A program made the translations under genes and the position numbers. Of a stretch of 64,000 nt of DNA, positions 1 to 9,472 are shown one piece after another; within the stretch, counting starts at the first letter, position 1; every line of letters begins with the position of its first letter. The notes beneath the pieces were generated by a model. It did no database searches. It was not told where the DNA came from and saw only the letters and a list, made by a program, of their open reading frames with translations. The stretch spans positions 3,224,001-3,288,000 of the forward strand of contig NZ_SRRO01000001.1 of NCBI RefSeq assembly GCF_004785795.1, read 5' to 3'. The stretch is from Nocardioides eburneiflavus (GTDB lineage: Bacteria; Actinomycetota; Actinomycetes; Propionibacteriales; Nocardioidaceae).

Positions 1-317
1 AGGGGGTCTCGTTGCCCAGCGTGCAGGATGCGCTGACCCAGGTCGCCTCGGGTCGGATCGACGGGGTCTTCTACGACACCACGTCCCTGAGCTGGGCGGA
101 CAAGCAGCAGCCGGGAACCTTCGAGGTACTCACCCCCCAGGTGAACTCGAACGACAACGCGGTGGCGCTCGGCAAGGGCTCCGCGCTCACGCCGGCTGTC
201 CAGGCGGCGCTTCAGTCGATCATCGACAGCCCGATCTATGCGGATGCCCTCGAGCGTTGGGGATTCGACGGGCTCGGGATCGACGAGGCGACGATGTCCG
301 TCGCCGAGGAGGAGTGA
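1..317 (+). CDS. Amino-acid ABC transporter substrate-binding protein, C-terminal part
   Basis: About 105 codons of a periplasmic-binding-protein family 3 lipoprotein are visible; the 5' end is outside the window. The residues are identical to the C-terminus of the complete protein at 9473-10402. That copy supplies the identification: a lipobox, then a family-3 solute-binding fold for polar amino acids. The protein would capture an amino compound outside the membrane and deliver it to the permease and ATPase encoded next. The permease gene follows after 74 bases. The upstream half cannot be judged, so this copy may be whole or truncated. Confidence 0.9.
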   Translation, partial: GVSLPSVQDALTQVASGRIDGVFYDTTSLSWADKQQPGTFEVLTPQVNSNDNAVALGKGSALTPAVQAALQSIIDSPIYADALERWGFDGLGIDEATMSVAEEE

Positions 318-391
318 TCTCCCGGGGGGACGGCACTCGGGTGGCCGCCTCCGTCCGGGACGCGGCCACCCTTAACGGAAAGGAACCGACC

Positions 392-1309
392 ATGTTGGAG
401 ACATTGGGGGAGGACAAGCCCCGCCTTCGACTCAGGCGACCGGTGGATTATCTGTCGTGGGTGTTGACGGTCGGCCTCCTCGCGGGGCTGGCGTACACCC
501 TGGTCACGAACGAGAATTATCGATGGCCGGTCGTGCTGGAGTACTTCACGGCCGCGTCGATCATCAGCGGGATCGGGATCACGCTGATCCTGACCATCAC
601 CAGCATGGTTCTTGGGATTCTCCTCGGCTTGGTGCTGGCGATCATGCGCGCGTCCTCCCAACCCCCGGTGTCTGCGTTGGCGCGGCTGTACATCACGTTC
701 TTTCGAGGCACCCCGGTGCTGGTCCAGTTGATCTTCTGGTTCAACCTCGCCGCGCTGTATCCCCGCCTCTCGATCGGCGTGCCCGGTACCGACATCTCGA
801 TGCCGGTGAACGTCAACCAGCTGCTCAGCCCGATGACGGCGGCGATCATCGGCCTGACCCTGAACCAGGCGGCCTACATGGCCGAGATCATCCGCGGCGG
901 CTTTGCCGCGGTGGGGCGCGGGCAGCTCGAGGCCGCCGAGTCCCTGGGCATGCACGGGTTCACGAAACTCCGGATCGTGGTGATCCCCCAGACGATGCCC
1001 TCGATCATCCCGCCTACCGGGAACCAGTTCATCGGCATGCTCAAGGAGACCTCGCTGGTCAGCGTCCTCGGGGTCGCCGACCTGTTGCAGAGTGCGCAGT
1101 CGATCTACGCCCGGACCTACGAGACCATCCCGCTGCTCATCGTGGCCAGCCTCTGGTACCTGATCATGACCATGACCCTGAGCGTCCCGCAGTCGATGAT
1201 CGAGCGGCACTTCTCCCGGTCCACCCGTGTTCCCCGCTCGAGCCGCTCGGCCACTGGCACAGCCGCTCGCCCCGTTCTCGAGGTCGCACCGAAGGAGTCG
1301 TTGCTGTGA
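392..1309 (+). CDS. Polar amino-acid ABC transporter permease (copy 1)
   Basis: Inner-membrane subunit of a His/Glu-type importer, 305 aa. After a short polar N-terminus there are hydrophobic helices starting near residue 20. The conserved cytoplasmic EAA loop ([18 protein letters not shown]) lies in the second half; it contacts the ATPase. The ATG at 392 is preferred because GGAAAGG sits just upstream; the open frame extends further 5' without any family sequence. Only one permease gene is present, so a homodimer is likely. The stop overlaps the GTG start of the ATPase (GTGA). Identical to 10477-11394. Confidence 0.93.
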   Translation: MLETLGEDKPRLRLRRPVDYLSWVLTVGLLAGLAYTLVTNENYRWPVVLEYFTAASIISGIGITLILTITSMVLGILLGLVLAIMRASSQPPVSALARLYITFFRGTPVLVQLIFWFNLAALYPRLSIGVPGTDISMPVNVNQLLSPMTAAIIGLTLNQAAYMAEIIRGGFAAVGRGQLEAAESLGMHGFTKLRIVVIPQTMPSIIPPTGNQFIGMLKETSLVSVLGVADLLQSAQSIYARTYETIPLLIVASLWYLIMTMTLSVPQSMIERHFSRSTRVPRSSRSATGTAARPVLEVAPKESLL

Positions 1310-2073
1310 ACGCCGAAGGAACCATCGTCGGTCGCAAGCTCTGCAAGAGCTTCGGCAGCAACCACGTGCTGCGTGGGATCGACTTCGAGGTCGAGGCGGG
1401 GGAGATCTCCTGCATCATCGGCCCGAGCGGCTCGGGCAAGTCGACGCTCTTGCGCTGCCTGAACGGGCTGGAGACCCTGGACCGCGGTGTGCTCAAGGTG
1501 AACGGGGAGCACTTCGGCTACGTCGAGCACCCGCATGCCTTCCACGCACTGAGCGCACGGCGCCTGGCCCGGCAGCGCACCCGGATCGGCATGGTCTTCC
1601 AGCAGTTCAACCTCTTCCCCAACCTGACCGCGCTGGACAACGTGATGGTCGGGCCGGTCCAGGTCAAGAAGGCCGCCCGAGCCCAGGCGCGTGAACACGC
1701 ACGCGCGCTACTGGCGAAGGTGGGGCTCAGCCAATGCGAGAAGCAGTACCCGGCACAGCTATCAGGCGGTCAACAGCAACGCGTCGCGATCGCCCGGGCC
1801 CTGGCCATGGAACCAAGCATCCTGCTCTTCGACGAGCCGACCAGCGCCCTGGACCCGGAAAAGGTCGGCGAGGTCCTCGACGTCATGCGCGACCTGGCCG
1901 GCGCCGGAATGACCATGGTCGTGGTCACCCACGAGATGGGCTTCGCCCGAGAGGTCGCGAACAACCTGCTCTTCATGGACGACGGCATCGTCGTAGAACG
2001 CGGAGACGCACGCGCCGTACTGTCCGACCCCCGCGAACGCCGCACCCAAGAGTTCCTCGAACGAGTCCTCTGA
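1306..2073 (+). CDS. Polar amino-acid ABC transporter ATP-binding protein (copy 1)
   Basis: Cytoplasmic ATPase of the importer, 255 aa, the usual length for GlnQ/HisP-type subunits. Visible motifs: Walker [11 protein letters not shown]-loop QQFNLFPN, signature LSGGQQQR, Walker [13 protein letters not shown] and the switch histidine in THEMG. The GTG start at 1306 overlaps the permease stop and has a GAAGGAG ribosome site. A long open frame continues upstream through the permease gene in another frame, but it has no meaning there. A hairpin follows the stop directly in this copy but not in copy 2. Confidence 0.95.
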   Translation: MNAEGTIVGRKLCKSFGSNHVLRGIDFEVEAGEISCIIGPSGSGKSTLLRCLNGLETLDRGVLKVNGEHFGYVEHPHAFHALSARRLARQRTRIGMVFQQFNLFPNLTALDNVMVGPVQVKKAARAQAREHARALLAKVGLSQCEKQYPAQLSGGQQQRVAIARALAMEPSILLFDEPTSALDPEKVGEVLDVMRDLAGAGMTMVVVTHEMGFAREVANNLLFMDDGIVVERGDARAVLSDPRERRTQEFLERVL

Positions 2074-2074
2074 A

Positions 2075-2096
2075 GGCGCGAGACGGGACTCGCGCC
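2075..2096 (+). terminator. Hairpin after ATPase gene, copy 1
   Basis: GGCGCGAG pairs with CTCGCGCC around a six-base loop, two bases after the stop. It lacks a T-run, as is common in high-GC genomes. It starts exactly where the long repeat ends, so copy 2 has no such hairpin. Confidence 0.6.
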
Positions 2097-2311
2097 CGAG
2101 TCTGGGGTACGGACCCACTGACCCTTGGCCGACGGCGCCCATTCGTCTAAGCCGTCCACCTCCAACGCACACCCATGTGGGCGGGGCAGCGTCGCCCCGA
2201 CCTCCGTCCTGGCCAGCTATGGCCAGCCCCTCCACGGCTGGAAGACGCTCCCGCCAGAGCAGATGCTGAGCTTCGCTCGGGCGAGGCGGCGGACCCCGCT
2301 AGCCTGCGAGC

Positions 2312-3190
2312 ATGCTGGATGTTCATCGCCTCGTCCTCTTGCGCGAGGTGCGCCTTCGAGGCAGCATCTCGGCCGCGGCGCGAGCGCTGTCGTACACCCC
2401 CTCGGCGGTCTCCCAGCAACTCTCGCTGCTTGAGAAGGAAGCGGGGGTTCCGCTCCTGGAGAAGGTGGGCCGAGGCGTTCGGCTAACGCCTGGCGCTGAG
2501 GAACTGGTGCACCACGCCGAACAGATCCTGTCGATTCTCGAACGCGCCGAGGCCGACTTGGCCGCGAGCGATACCCAGGTCCGTGGAACTTTGAACCTGG
2601 CGGCGTTCACAACCATCAGCCGCAACACGGTCCCTCGAGTGATCGCTGCATTGGGGAGGCAACATCCCGCCCTGGACGTTCGGTTCCGACAGGTGGAGCC
2701 CGAAGAAGGATTGCTATTGCTGTCGTCCCGGCGCGTTGATGTTCTGGTAGTCGACAGTTACCCGGGAACATCGGCACCTGTGCAGGACGAGATACACGTG
2801 GACCTGTTGCTGAACGACCCCATCCGCGCGTACCTGCCGACCGGAGCGGATGACGGCACGCTGGAGGGGCTCCGCCGCTTACGGTGGGTCCTTGAGCCCA
2901 GCGGCTCGGAGGCCCACGCGTGGGTTCTTGGAGTGTGCCGACAGCACGGCTTCGAGCCGAATGTCGCCTATGAGTCCGCCGACCTGATGTTCCATTTGCG
3001 GATGGTAGAGGCGGGTTTGGCGGCGGCGTTCCTGCCCGATCTACTAGTGCGCGGGGAGAAAGCCTCGATGGAGCCGAGTGCTTTGCTCGACACACGCCAG
3101 CGCCGCCAGATCTCGTTGATCTGTCGCGCTGGAGCCGAACGACGGCCAGCGGTCGTCGCATGCCGAGACGCGTTCGCTGAACACTTGTAG
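2312..3190 (+). CDS. LysR-family transcriptional regulator
   Basis: 292 aa. An N-terminal winged helix-turn-helix (residues about 1-60; ARALSYTPSAVSQQLSLLE is the recognition region) is followed by a LysR effector-binding domain. It precedes the aminotransferase operon on the same strand. The gap of about 200 bases holds two small hairpins and a palindrome that fits a LysR box. I infer control of the 3388-9343 genes, with an amino compound as likely inducer. The subgroup resembles IciA/ArgP-like or generic amino-acid LysR proteins; the exact effector is unknown. Confidence 0.9.
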   Translation: MLDVHRLVLLREVRLRGSISAAARALSYTPSAVSQQLSLLEKEAGVPLLEKVGRGVRLTPGAEELVHHAEQILSILERAEADLAASDTQVRGTLNLAAFTTISRNTVPRVIAALGRQHPALDVRFRQVEPEEGLLLLSSRRVDVLVVDSYPGTSAPVQDEIHVDLLLNDPIRAYLPTGADDGTLEGLRRLRWVLEPSGSEAHAWVLGVCRQHGFEPNVAYESADLMFHLRMVEAGLAAAFLPDLLVRGEKASMEPSALLDTRQRRQISLICRAGAERRPAVVACRDAFAEHL

Positions 3191-3245
3191 GGGATATCCC
3201 CGGCGCGGGCCCAGAATTTGGGTCGCCGCCAGGTTCCATCGCCTG

Positions 3246-3291
3246 TGCGCCCTTCGGGCGGTGACGCTGTTGCGCCCTTCGGGCGGTGACG
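3246..3291. repeat. Tandem 21-bp repeats, each with a small hairpin
   Basis: The same 21 bases occur at 3246-3266 and 3271-3291. Each contains CGCCC-TT-CGGGCG, a tight stem-loop. They lie shortly after the LysR stop codon and may act as a double terminator. Confidence 0.7.
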
Positions 3292-3311
3292 GCAGGGGTC
3301 GCGAAGACATT

Positions 3312-3330
3312 GTGTTAGCAGTTCTAACAC
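3312..3330. promoter_or_regulatory. Palindromic operator, probable LysR box
   Basis: GTGTTAG-N5-CTAACAC is a perfect 19-bp inverted repeat. Its core has the T-N11-A layout typical of LysR sites. It sits 58 bases before the aminotransferase start, downstream of a LysR gene. Binding by that regulator is inferred. Confidence 0.6.
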
Positions 3331-3387
3331 GTTGGCTTCATTATCTTGCGCTTTTTTTGTCGCGTTGGGCGTCCTAGCGTCAGGTCC

Positions 3388-4614
3388 ATGACGTGGAAGA
3401 CGAAGAGCACCTCGGCCGTTGGCAGACCTCCGCTCGCTGCCCGGTCGGCCAACCTGGTTGGTTCGGTCATTGATTCCTCGACGTCGCTTCTGGCGCGTCA
3501 GACGCACGACATCGTGCGCTTCGCGATGGGCGCTCCCAGTGACGATCTGATGCCCATCGAGCTACTGGACCGGTATGCCGCACACGCCGTGGCAGGCAAG
3601 TACAGCTATGGCGCCTCGGAGGGCGAACCCGATCTGATCGACGAGATCCTCAAGCTCCAGGCGGAGCGCAGTTGGTCCAGCGCTGCTGACCGGATCACGA
3701 TCACGACAGGGGGCATGCAGGGCCTCGACCTGGCATGCAAGCTGTTCGTCGATCAGGACGACCTCGTGATCGTTGAAGGCCCGACCTATACCAACGCCAA
3801 CGCCACCGCGTTGTCCTACGGGGCTGACCTGCTCGAGGCAGGGGTCGACGAGGACGGTCTCGTCGTGGAGGCGTTGCCCGAGCTGGTCGCGCGAGCCGGG
3901 CGCACGCCGAAGGCGATCTATGTGATCCCCAACTTCCAGAACCCGTCTGGTGTCACGCTGTCGCTGCGCCGACGCGAGCTACTGCTGGAGCTTGCCGAGC
4001 AATGGGACGCGGTCATCATCGATGACGATCCCTACGGTCTGCTGCGGTTCGAGAACAGTCCGATCCCAACACTGAATGAGCTCGACCCGGGCAACCCCCG
4101 CATCTTCTCGGTGCGCACCTTCTCCAAGATCCTGGCGCCCGGACTCCGGGTGGGCTGGGTAGATGCCGACCCCAGCCTCCAGCCACTGCTCATCAACGCG
4201 AAGCAGGCCATGGACACGTGCACGAGTGTCCCGGCACAGCGCACGGTCACCGATTTCCTTGCCGGCGGGCATCTGCAACCACACCTGGACAGAGTTCTGA
4301 GCCTCTATCACGAGCGCAAGAACGCTATGCGTGCCGCGCTCCAGTGCCACTTCGGGGACGCCGTTCGAGCGACCGAACCGGATGGCGGATTCTTCCTCTG
4401 GGCGACATTCGCTGACCCAGAGGTGGATACCGAGGCCCTGTTCGAGACCGCCCTGGCCAAGGGTGTCGCCTACATTCCAGGACCGGCGTTCTCGACCAAC
4501 GACCACTTCCACGACGCCCTGCGCCTGTGCTTTGCGACGTCCACGCCGGACCGCATCGACGAGGGCGTCGCGCGACTCAAGAGCGCTGTCGACACGTTCG
4601 GGGGCATCTCGTGA
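3388..4614 (+). CDS. PLP-dependent aminotransferase, class I/II
   Basis: Fold-type I aminotransferase of 408 aa that resembles the catalytic half of MocR or 2-aminoadipate aminotransferases but has no HTH domain. The PLP lysine is K247 in RTFSKILAPGLRVGW; upstream are NFQNPSGV and DDDPYG, typical of the family. It would transfer an amino group from an amino acid or amine to a 2-oxo acid. The ATG at 3388 is preferred over an in-frame TTG at 3346, which would add residues unlike the family. The stop overlaps the SDR start (GTGA). Substrate not determinable. Confidence 0.88.
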   Translation: MTWKTKSTSAVGRPPLAARSANLVGSVIDSSTSLLARQTHDIVRFAMGAPSDDLMPIELLDRYAAHAVAGKYSYGASEGEPDLIDEILKLQAERSWSSAADRITITTGGMQGLDLACKLFVDQDDLVIVEGPTYTNANATALSYGADLLEAGVDEDGLVVEALPELVARAGRTPKAIYVIPNFQNPSGVTLSLRRRELLLELAEQWDAVIIDDDPYGLLRFENSPIPTLNELDPGNPRIFSVRTFSKILAPGLRVGWVDADPSLQPLLINAKQAMDTCTSVPAQRTVTDFLAGGHLQPHLDRVLSLYHERKNAMRAALQCHFGDAVRATEPDGGFFLWATFADPEVDTEALFETALAKGVAYIPGPAFSTNDHFHDALRLCFATSTPDRIDEGVARLKSAVDTFGGIS

Positions 4615-5351
4615 GCCGCCGCACCGCCATCGTCACTGGATCGACGTCCGGAATCGGTCACGATGTCGCTCGACGACTCCACGCCGATGGATTCAACGTC
4701 GTCATCACCGGCCGTGATCGGCAGCGCGGGGAGAAGGTCCGCGAAGAGCTCGGGCCGAACGCCGCATTCGTTGCCCAGGACCTAACCGCGCCCGGCGCGC
4801 CAGCAGAGCTCGCTGCCGCGGCGATCGACCAATACGGACGCCTCGACGTGGTGGTCAACAACGCCGCCCTGGACCACACTGGCGACCTGCTCGACGTGCC
4901 CGTGGCCGACGTTCGGCACCTCTTCGAGGTCAACGCGATCGCGGCGATCGCGGTCTTGCAGGAAGGCGCCAAGCGCATGGAGCGCGGCGGGGCCATCATC
5001 AACATCACGTCCCGACTGGCCTCGATCGGCGTTCCCACCATGGCGATCTACAGCGCCTCCAAGGGCGCCCTCAAGGCCTTGACCGCCGCCGCCGCAGTCG
5101 AGCTCGCGCCCCGCAACATTCGTGTCAACGCAGTCGCGCCCGGCATGACCCGGACGCCCCTCTTCGACACCTGGCTCAACGCGCAGGCCGACCCCGAGCA
5201 GACCCAACGTGGCGTCGTCGCGGACATCCCGCTCGGACGACTGGCTGACCCCCGCGACGTCGCAGCCGCCGTCGGGTTCCTCGCCTCCGAGGAGGCGTCG
5301 TACATCACCGGAGTCACCATTCCGGTCGACGGCGGCTATACGGCCCGCTAA
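4611..5351 (+). CDS. SDR-family oxidoreductase
   Basis: Short-chain dehydrogenase, 246 aa. The nucleotide-binding glycine motif TGSTSGIG is at the N-terminus. Catalytic Tyr147 and Lys151 lie in YSASKG, with a serine-containing INITSR strand before them. The C-terminus ITGVTIPVDGGYTAR is standard. It likely interconverts a hydroxyl and a keto group with NAD(P)H. The GTG start at 4611 is coupled to the aminotransferase stop. It belongs to the same transamination operon, so a hydroxylated amino compound or its keto product is the plausible substrate. Confidence 0.9.
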   Translation: MSRRTAIVTGSTSGIGHDVARRLHADGFNVVITGRDRQRGEKVREELGPNAAFVAQDLTAPGAPAELAAAAIDQYGRLDVVVNNAALDHTGDLLDVPVADVRHLFEVNAIAAIAVLQEGAKRMERGGAIINITSRLASIGVPTMAIYSASKGALKALTAAAAVELAPRNIRVNAVAPGMTRTPLFDTWLNAQADPEQTQRGVVADIPLGRLADPRDVAAAVGFLASEEASYITGVTIPVDGGYTAR

Positions 5352-5387
5352 CCACCCCCACCTATGCCCAGAAGAAGAGACGCCACC

Positions 5388-6662
5388 ATGTCCGCGACAC
5401 GCACCATCCTTGACGGTCCCGCCCTGTGGTCGGCCCAGGCCCACATACCGTCGGTCCTGGGACGCCAGCTCGTGATCGAGCGTGGAGAAGGCTCCTACCT
5501 TCACACAACCGACGGGCGACGCCTCTTTGACGGCACCGCAGGCCTGTGGCACGCGAACATCGGGCACGCCCATCCTGCCTTGGCTGAGGCTGCGCACGTC
5601 CAGATGTTGAAGCTGGAGACCTACCACATCTTTGCGCGGTTCGTGAACGACCAGGCCCTGGGCCTCGCCGAACGGCTCGCCGGGCTGTCCCCCGTCGACG
5701 ATCCGAAGGTGATTCTAAACTCCGGTGGGTCCGACGCGATCGATGTGGCGTGCAAGCTCGCCCGACGCCACTGGCAGCGTGAGGGCCTGCCCTCGAAGAC
5801 CATGATCCTGAGCCGCGAACACGCGTACCACGGGCTCCACGCCTACGGCACCAGCATCGCGGGGCTCGACTTCAATCGGGAGGGATACGGCACGGAGTCG
5901 TTGGTGCCCGAGACTGCACGCGTCCCGGTCCACGACGCCGATGCGCTCGCCGGCACCATCGCAAGCATCGGTGCCGAGAATATCGCCGCGTTCGTGACCG
6001 AGCCGATCCAGGGCACGGGCGGCGTCAATCCACCAGGGCCCGGCTACCTCGAATCCGTTCAGCAGCTGTGTCGTCAGCACGACATCTTGCTCATCCTCGA
6101 CGAGGTCATCACCGGTTTCGGACGCACCGGCACCATGTTTGCTGCCGAGCGATTCGGTCTCGAACCTGACCTCGTCACCTTCGCCAAGGGCGTCACCTCT
6201 GGGTACGCGCCGCTGGGCGGCGTCCTCGTCGCACCGAAGATCTGGCAGCCGTTCTACATCGACGACGTCGACACGCCGATCTTCCGCCACGGCGCGACGT
6301 ACTCGGGTCATGCCACCGCCTGCGCGGTTGCCATGGCCAACCTCGACGTGCTGGAACAGGACAACCTGCTCCAGCGCGTCGCGGAGCTCGAGCTGCTCCT
6401 TGACGGCCTGCTCAAGCAGCTTCAGGCGCGCCGCCCTAGCGTCCGCGAGGTGCGGGTCGGCGGGTTGCTGGGCGGGGTCACCCTCACCGACGACATCCCC
6501 GCCGAGAGTGCCGCCGACGCGCTCATCGAGCTCGGCTTCATCTCGCGGCCGCTGCGCGGCAACACCCTGCAACTGAGCCCGCCCTTTATCACCACGGATG
6601 ACGAGCTCATCCAGTTCCTCGACGCCATCGACCACGTCCTCTCCGCCAAGGAAGCCGAATGA
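5388..6662 (+). CDS. Class III (omega) aminotransferase
   Basis: 424 aa, full length for omega-amino acid:pyruvate or GABA-type aminotransferases. PLP lysine K267 is in TFAKGVTSGYAPLGG. The aspartate motif ILDEVITGFGRTG and the glycine-rich SGGSDAIDVACKLA segment are present. It would convert an amine or omega-amino acid to an aldehyde while aminating pyruvate or 2-oxoglutarate. The next two genes encode an aldehyde dehydrogenase and alanine dehydrogenase, which favours pyruvate as acceptor. The start at 5388 is chosen; an in-frame ATG at 5364 is possible. The stop overlaps the ALDH start (ATGA). Confidence 0.9.
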   Translation: MSATRTILDGPALWSAQAHIPSVLGRQLVIERGEGSYLHTTDGRRLFDGTAGLWHANIGHAHPALAEAAHVQMLKLETYHIFARFVNDQALGLAERLAGLSPVDDPKVILNSGGSDAIDVACKLARRHWQREGLPSKTMILSREHAYHGLHAYGTSIAGLDFNREGYGTESLVPETARVPVHDADALAGTIASIGAENIAAFVTEPIQGTGGVNPPGPGYLESVQQLCRQHDILLILDEVITGFGRTGTMFAAERFGLEPDLVTFAKGVTSGYAPLGGVLVAPKIWQPFYIDDVDTPIFRHGATYSGHATACAVAMANLDVLEQDNLLQRVAELELLLDGLLKQLQARRPSVREVRVGGLLGGVTLTDDIPAESAADALIELGFISRPLRGNTLQLSPPFITTDDELIQFLDAIDHVLSAKEAE

Positions 6663-8161
6663 CCTCCGACGTTGCCCCACGCCCCGCCGCCGTACTGGCC
6701 GACGGCGCGAAGCCCGAGCGGGTCCGTGCCGCCGACGCCGTGCTGCGGAGCCTGTCCTTGCCGCCCGGCACGGACCGCTTCGACGTGCTCAACCCCGCAG
6801 ATGATCGGGTCATCGCGACCCTGCCCGAGACTGGCCCGACCGCCGCGCTCGAAGCAGTCGCGCTGGCCGATGAAGCGGGGCGGGACTGGGCAGCCACGAC
6901 ACCTCGCGTACGGGCCGACATCTTGCGACGGTGGTACGACCTGCTCGTCGAGAACGCCGAAGACATCGCGCTGCTGATCACACGGGAGATGGGCAAGCCG
7001 CTGGCAGAGGCGCGCGCCGAGGTCGGCTACGGCAGCGACTTCGTGCGCTGGTACGCGGAGGAGGCGGTACGTCCTGGCGGGAACGTCCGAGATGTCCCTG
7101 CCGGCGGCGGAACCCTGTTCACCCGCCGTGCGCCGGTGGGACTCTCGGTTCTGATCACGCCGTGGAACTTCCCGCTCGCTATGGCCACCCGCAAAATCGC
7201 GCCGGCGTTGGCCGCCGGGTGCCCGGTGCTCATCAAGCCCGCGAGCCTCACGCCATTGACCACTTACCACTGCGTCGCTCTCGCCCACCAGGCAGGTCTG
7301 CCCGAGAACCTGATCCAAGTCATCAGCACCACCGACGCGTCGACGTTCAGCGAGACGGTCCTTCGGGATCCGCGAGTGCGCAAGGTGTCCTTCACCGGCT
7401 CGACCGGCGTCGGCAAGGTGCTGCTACGTCTGGCAGCCGACAACGTGCTGCGCTCCTCGATGGAGCTCGGCGGTAACGCGCCGCTGATCGTGTTCGACGA
7501 CGCCGATCTCGAACGAGCCGTGGACGGCGCCTTCACCGCGAAGATGCGCAACGGCGGCCAGTCCTGCATCGCGGCCAACCGGATCTATGTCCAGGACGGC
7601 ATCGCGGACGCGTTCGTCGAGGGGCTCACCGAGAGGATGTCGGCGGTCATCGCCGGCGACGGACTCGCCGACAACGTCACCGTGGGCCCCCTCATCGACC
7701 GCAGGGCCGTGGCACACATGCAGCGCCTCGTCGACGACGCGGTGTCGCGCGGTACGACCGTGCGTGCCGGCGGCCGGATGCTCGAGGGCCCGGGAAACTT
7801 CTTCGCCCCCACCGTGATCGACCATGTGCCCACCGGCGCCGACATCGCCACCACCGAGATCTTCGGTCCCATTGCCGCCATCCAGCGCTTCAGCACCGAG
7901 GCCGACGTCCTCCGACGCGCAAACGCAACCGAGTTCGGACTCGCCGGCTACGTGTTCACCGAGAACCTCGACCGCGCCCTCAACGTGGCAGACACCCTCG
8001 AGACCGGACTGGTCGGCATCAACCAAGGCGTTCCCTCCAACGCAGCCGCGCCCTTCGGCGGGGTCAAGCACTCCGGGCTCGGCCGCGAGGGCAGCGCCGA
8101 AGGACTTGAGGAGTACCAGGAGGTCCGCATGTACAACCTCGCCCGCCGCGCCACCGCCTGA
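6659..8161 (+). CDS. NAD(P)-dependent aldehyde (semialdehyde) dehydrogenase
   Basis: 500 aa, complete ALDH. Catalytic Cys303 is in GGQSCIAANR and the general base Glu269 in MELGGNAPL; the coenzyme motif FTGSTGVGK and the TPWNFPLAM strand are clear. It looks most like succinate-semialdehyde dehydrogenases. It probably oxidises the aldehyde made by the class III aminotransferase, with which it is translationally coupled. It is strongly similar throughout to the ALDH at 29138-30622, so the two appear to be recent paralogues. Confidence 0.92.
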   Translation: MTSDVAPRPAAVLADGAKPERVRAADAVLRSLSLPPGTDRFDVLNPADDRVIATLPETGPTAALEAVALADEAGRDWAATTPRVRADILRRWYDLLVENAEDIALLITREMGKPLAEARAEVGYGSDFVRWYAEEAVRPGGNVRDVPAGGGTLFTRRAPVGLSVLITPWNFPLAMATRKIAPALAAGCPVLIKPASLTPLTTYHCVALAHQAGLPENLIQVISTTDASTFSETVLRDPRVRKVSFTGSTGVGKVLLRLAADNVLRSSMELGGNAPLIVFDDADLERAVDGAFTAKMRNGGQSCIAANRIYVQDGIADAFVEGLTERMSAVIAGDGLADNVTVGPLIDRRAVAHMQRLVDDAVSRGTTVRAGGRMLEGPGNFFAPTVIDHVPTGADIATTEIFGPIAAIQRFSTEADVLRRANATEFGLAGYVFTENLDRALNVADTLETGLVGINQGVPSNAAAPFGGVKHSGLGREGSAEGLEEYQEVRMYNLARRATA

Positions 8162-8227
8162 GTACTCCAGCCGGACTGCACCCGTCCGAGCCCATCGCCC
8201 AACACATCAGCATCGAAGGAGAAAACC

Positions 8228-9343
8228 ATGCGTATCTCGACCGTCAAGGAGATCAAGACGAGGGAGGCTCGCGTCGGCATCGTTCCGGCCGGCGTCGCGG
8301 TCCTCGTACAAGACGGCCACGACGTCTTCGTGGAGCGCGACGCCGGTGCGGTCGCTGGCTTCTCGGACGCGGACTATGAGGATGCCGGCGCCAAACTGGT
8401 CGATCAGGCCGAGGCCTGGGCGAACGCCGAACTGCTGGTCAAGGTCAAGGAGCCCATCGCCGAGGAGTACCAGTTCCTGCGCGAAGACCTGACGCTGTTC
8501 ACCTACCTGCACCTCGCCGCAGACCGTCCGCTGACAGAGGCCCTGCTGAACGCAAGGACGCTGGGGATCGCGTACGAGACCGTGCAGGACAGCACCGGTC
8601 TGCCGCTGCTCACCCCGATGAGCGAGATTGCCGGCCGGCTCGCCGCACACGCGGCGGCTACCTACCTCACCGCGCCCGAAGGGGGCCCGGGTCGCCTGCT
8701 GGGCGGTTCGCCAGGCGTCGCCCCGTGTCGGGTGGTGGTCATCGGCGGCGGCGTCGTTGGCACTCAGGCCGCGCTTCTCGCGCTGGGTATGCAGGCGGAG
8801 GTCACCGTGCTCGACACGTCCGGGACCAGGATCCGAGAACTCGACAACCTGCTGAACGGGCGCGCCCGCGTCGTGATGAGCGACCCCGCCACGCTCGCCC
8901 ACGAGCTCAGCACGGCCGACGTCGTCATCGGCGCCGTTCTGGTCCCCGGCAAGGCGGCACCCCAGGTGGTCTCCCGCGGTGATCTCGCTCTACTGCGTCA
9001 GGGTGCCCTGCTCATCGATGTCGCCATCGACCAGGGCGGGGCATTCGAGACATCACGGCCCACCACCTACGCCGACCCGATCTACGAGGTCGACGGTGTC
9101 CGGCACTACTGCGTCGCGAACATGCCCGGCGGCGTACCGCAGAGCTCGACTCGCGCGCTCACCAACGCGACGTTCCCACACCTGCGGCGGCTCGCGAGCC
9201 TCGGGCCGTATCGGACCATCGTCGAGGACCCGGTACTGGCGTCGGGGGTGAACACCTGCGGCGGGGCGATCATCCACGCTGGAGTTGCAGAAGCCCTGCC
9301 TGAACTTCCGCACGCTTCCCTCGGGTCGATGTTGAGCATCTGA
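8228..9343 (+). CDS. ald: Alanine dehydrogenase
   Basis: 371 aa, the family length. It interconverts L-alanine plus NAD with pyruvate, ammonia and NADH. Seen: the pyruvate-binding lysine in KVKEP, the catalytic histidine in YLHLA, the NAD motif GGGVVGTQAA, the aspartate in DVAIDQGG and the signature ANMPGGVPQSSTRALTNAT. The ATG at 8228 follows GAAGGAG. Next to a pyruvate-type aminotransferase it would release ammonia from alanine and regenerate pyruvate. The gap to the ABC transporter is 129 bases. Confidence 0.96.
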   Translation: MRISTVKEIKTREARVGIVPAGVAVLVQDGHDVFVERDAGAVAGFSDADYEDAGAKLVDQAEAWANAELLVKVKEPIAEEYQFLREDLTLFTYLHLAADRPLTEALLNARTLGIAYETVQDSTGLPLLTPMSEIAGRLAAHAAATYLTAPEGGPGRLLGGSPGVAPCRVVVIGGGVVGTQAALLALGMQAEVTVLDTSGTRIRELDNLLNGRARVVMSDPATLAHELSTADVVIGAVLVPGKAAPQVVSRGDLALLRQGALLIDVAIDQGGAFETSRPTTYADPIYEVDGVRHYCVANMPGGVPQSSTRALTNATFPHLRRLASLGPYRTIVEDPVLASGVNTCGGAIIHAGVAEALPELPHASLGSMLSI

Positions 9344-9472
9344 TCCAGCCCTGTCTGGGGCGTTTTGACCCCTCCGGTGCCGTGGCAGCGGTCTAGCCGA
9401 TGTCAGGTGCACGACGTCCGAGCGGCGTGCGCTGTGTGCCGGGGACAACCTCTAATGAGAAGAGTAACGAGC

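Larger units (their letters stand above)
1..2075. repeat. Long direct repeat, copy 1 (ABC amino-acid transporter)
   Basis: This segment matches 10086-12160 at a constant offset of 10085 bases. The one difference I found is a silent T/G change at 53/10138. Identity stops two bases after the ATPase stop codon: GGCGCG follows here, GCGTCA in copy 2. The left end lies outside the window. Two same-orientation copies could recombine and delete about 10 kb. A recent duplication, gene conversion or an assembly error are all possible. Confidence 0.97.

Noticed and set aside
457..1305. Upstream extension of the ATPase frame through the permease gene
   Set aside because: The extension is a shadow of the permease coding sequence. 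The GTG at 1306 with its ribosome site and the GTGA overlap is the family start.
3246..3291. A CRISPR array
   Set aside because: Only two 21-bp units separated by four bases and no cas genes; small tandem hairpins fit better.
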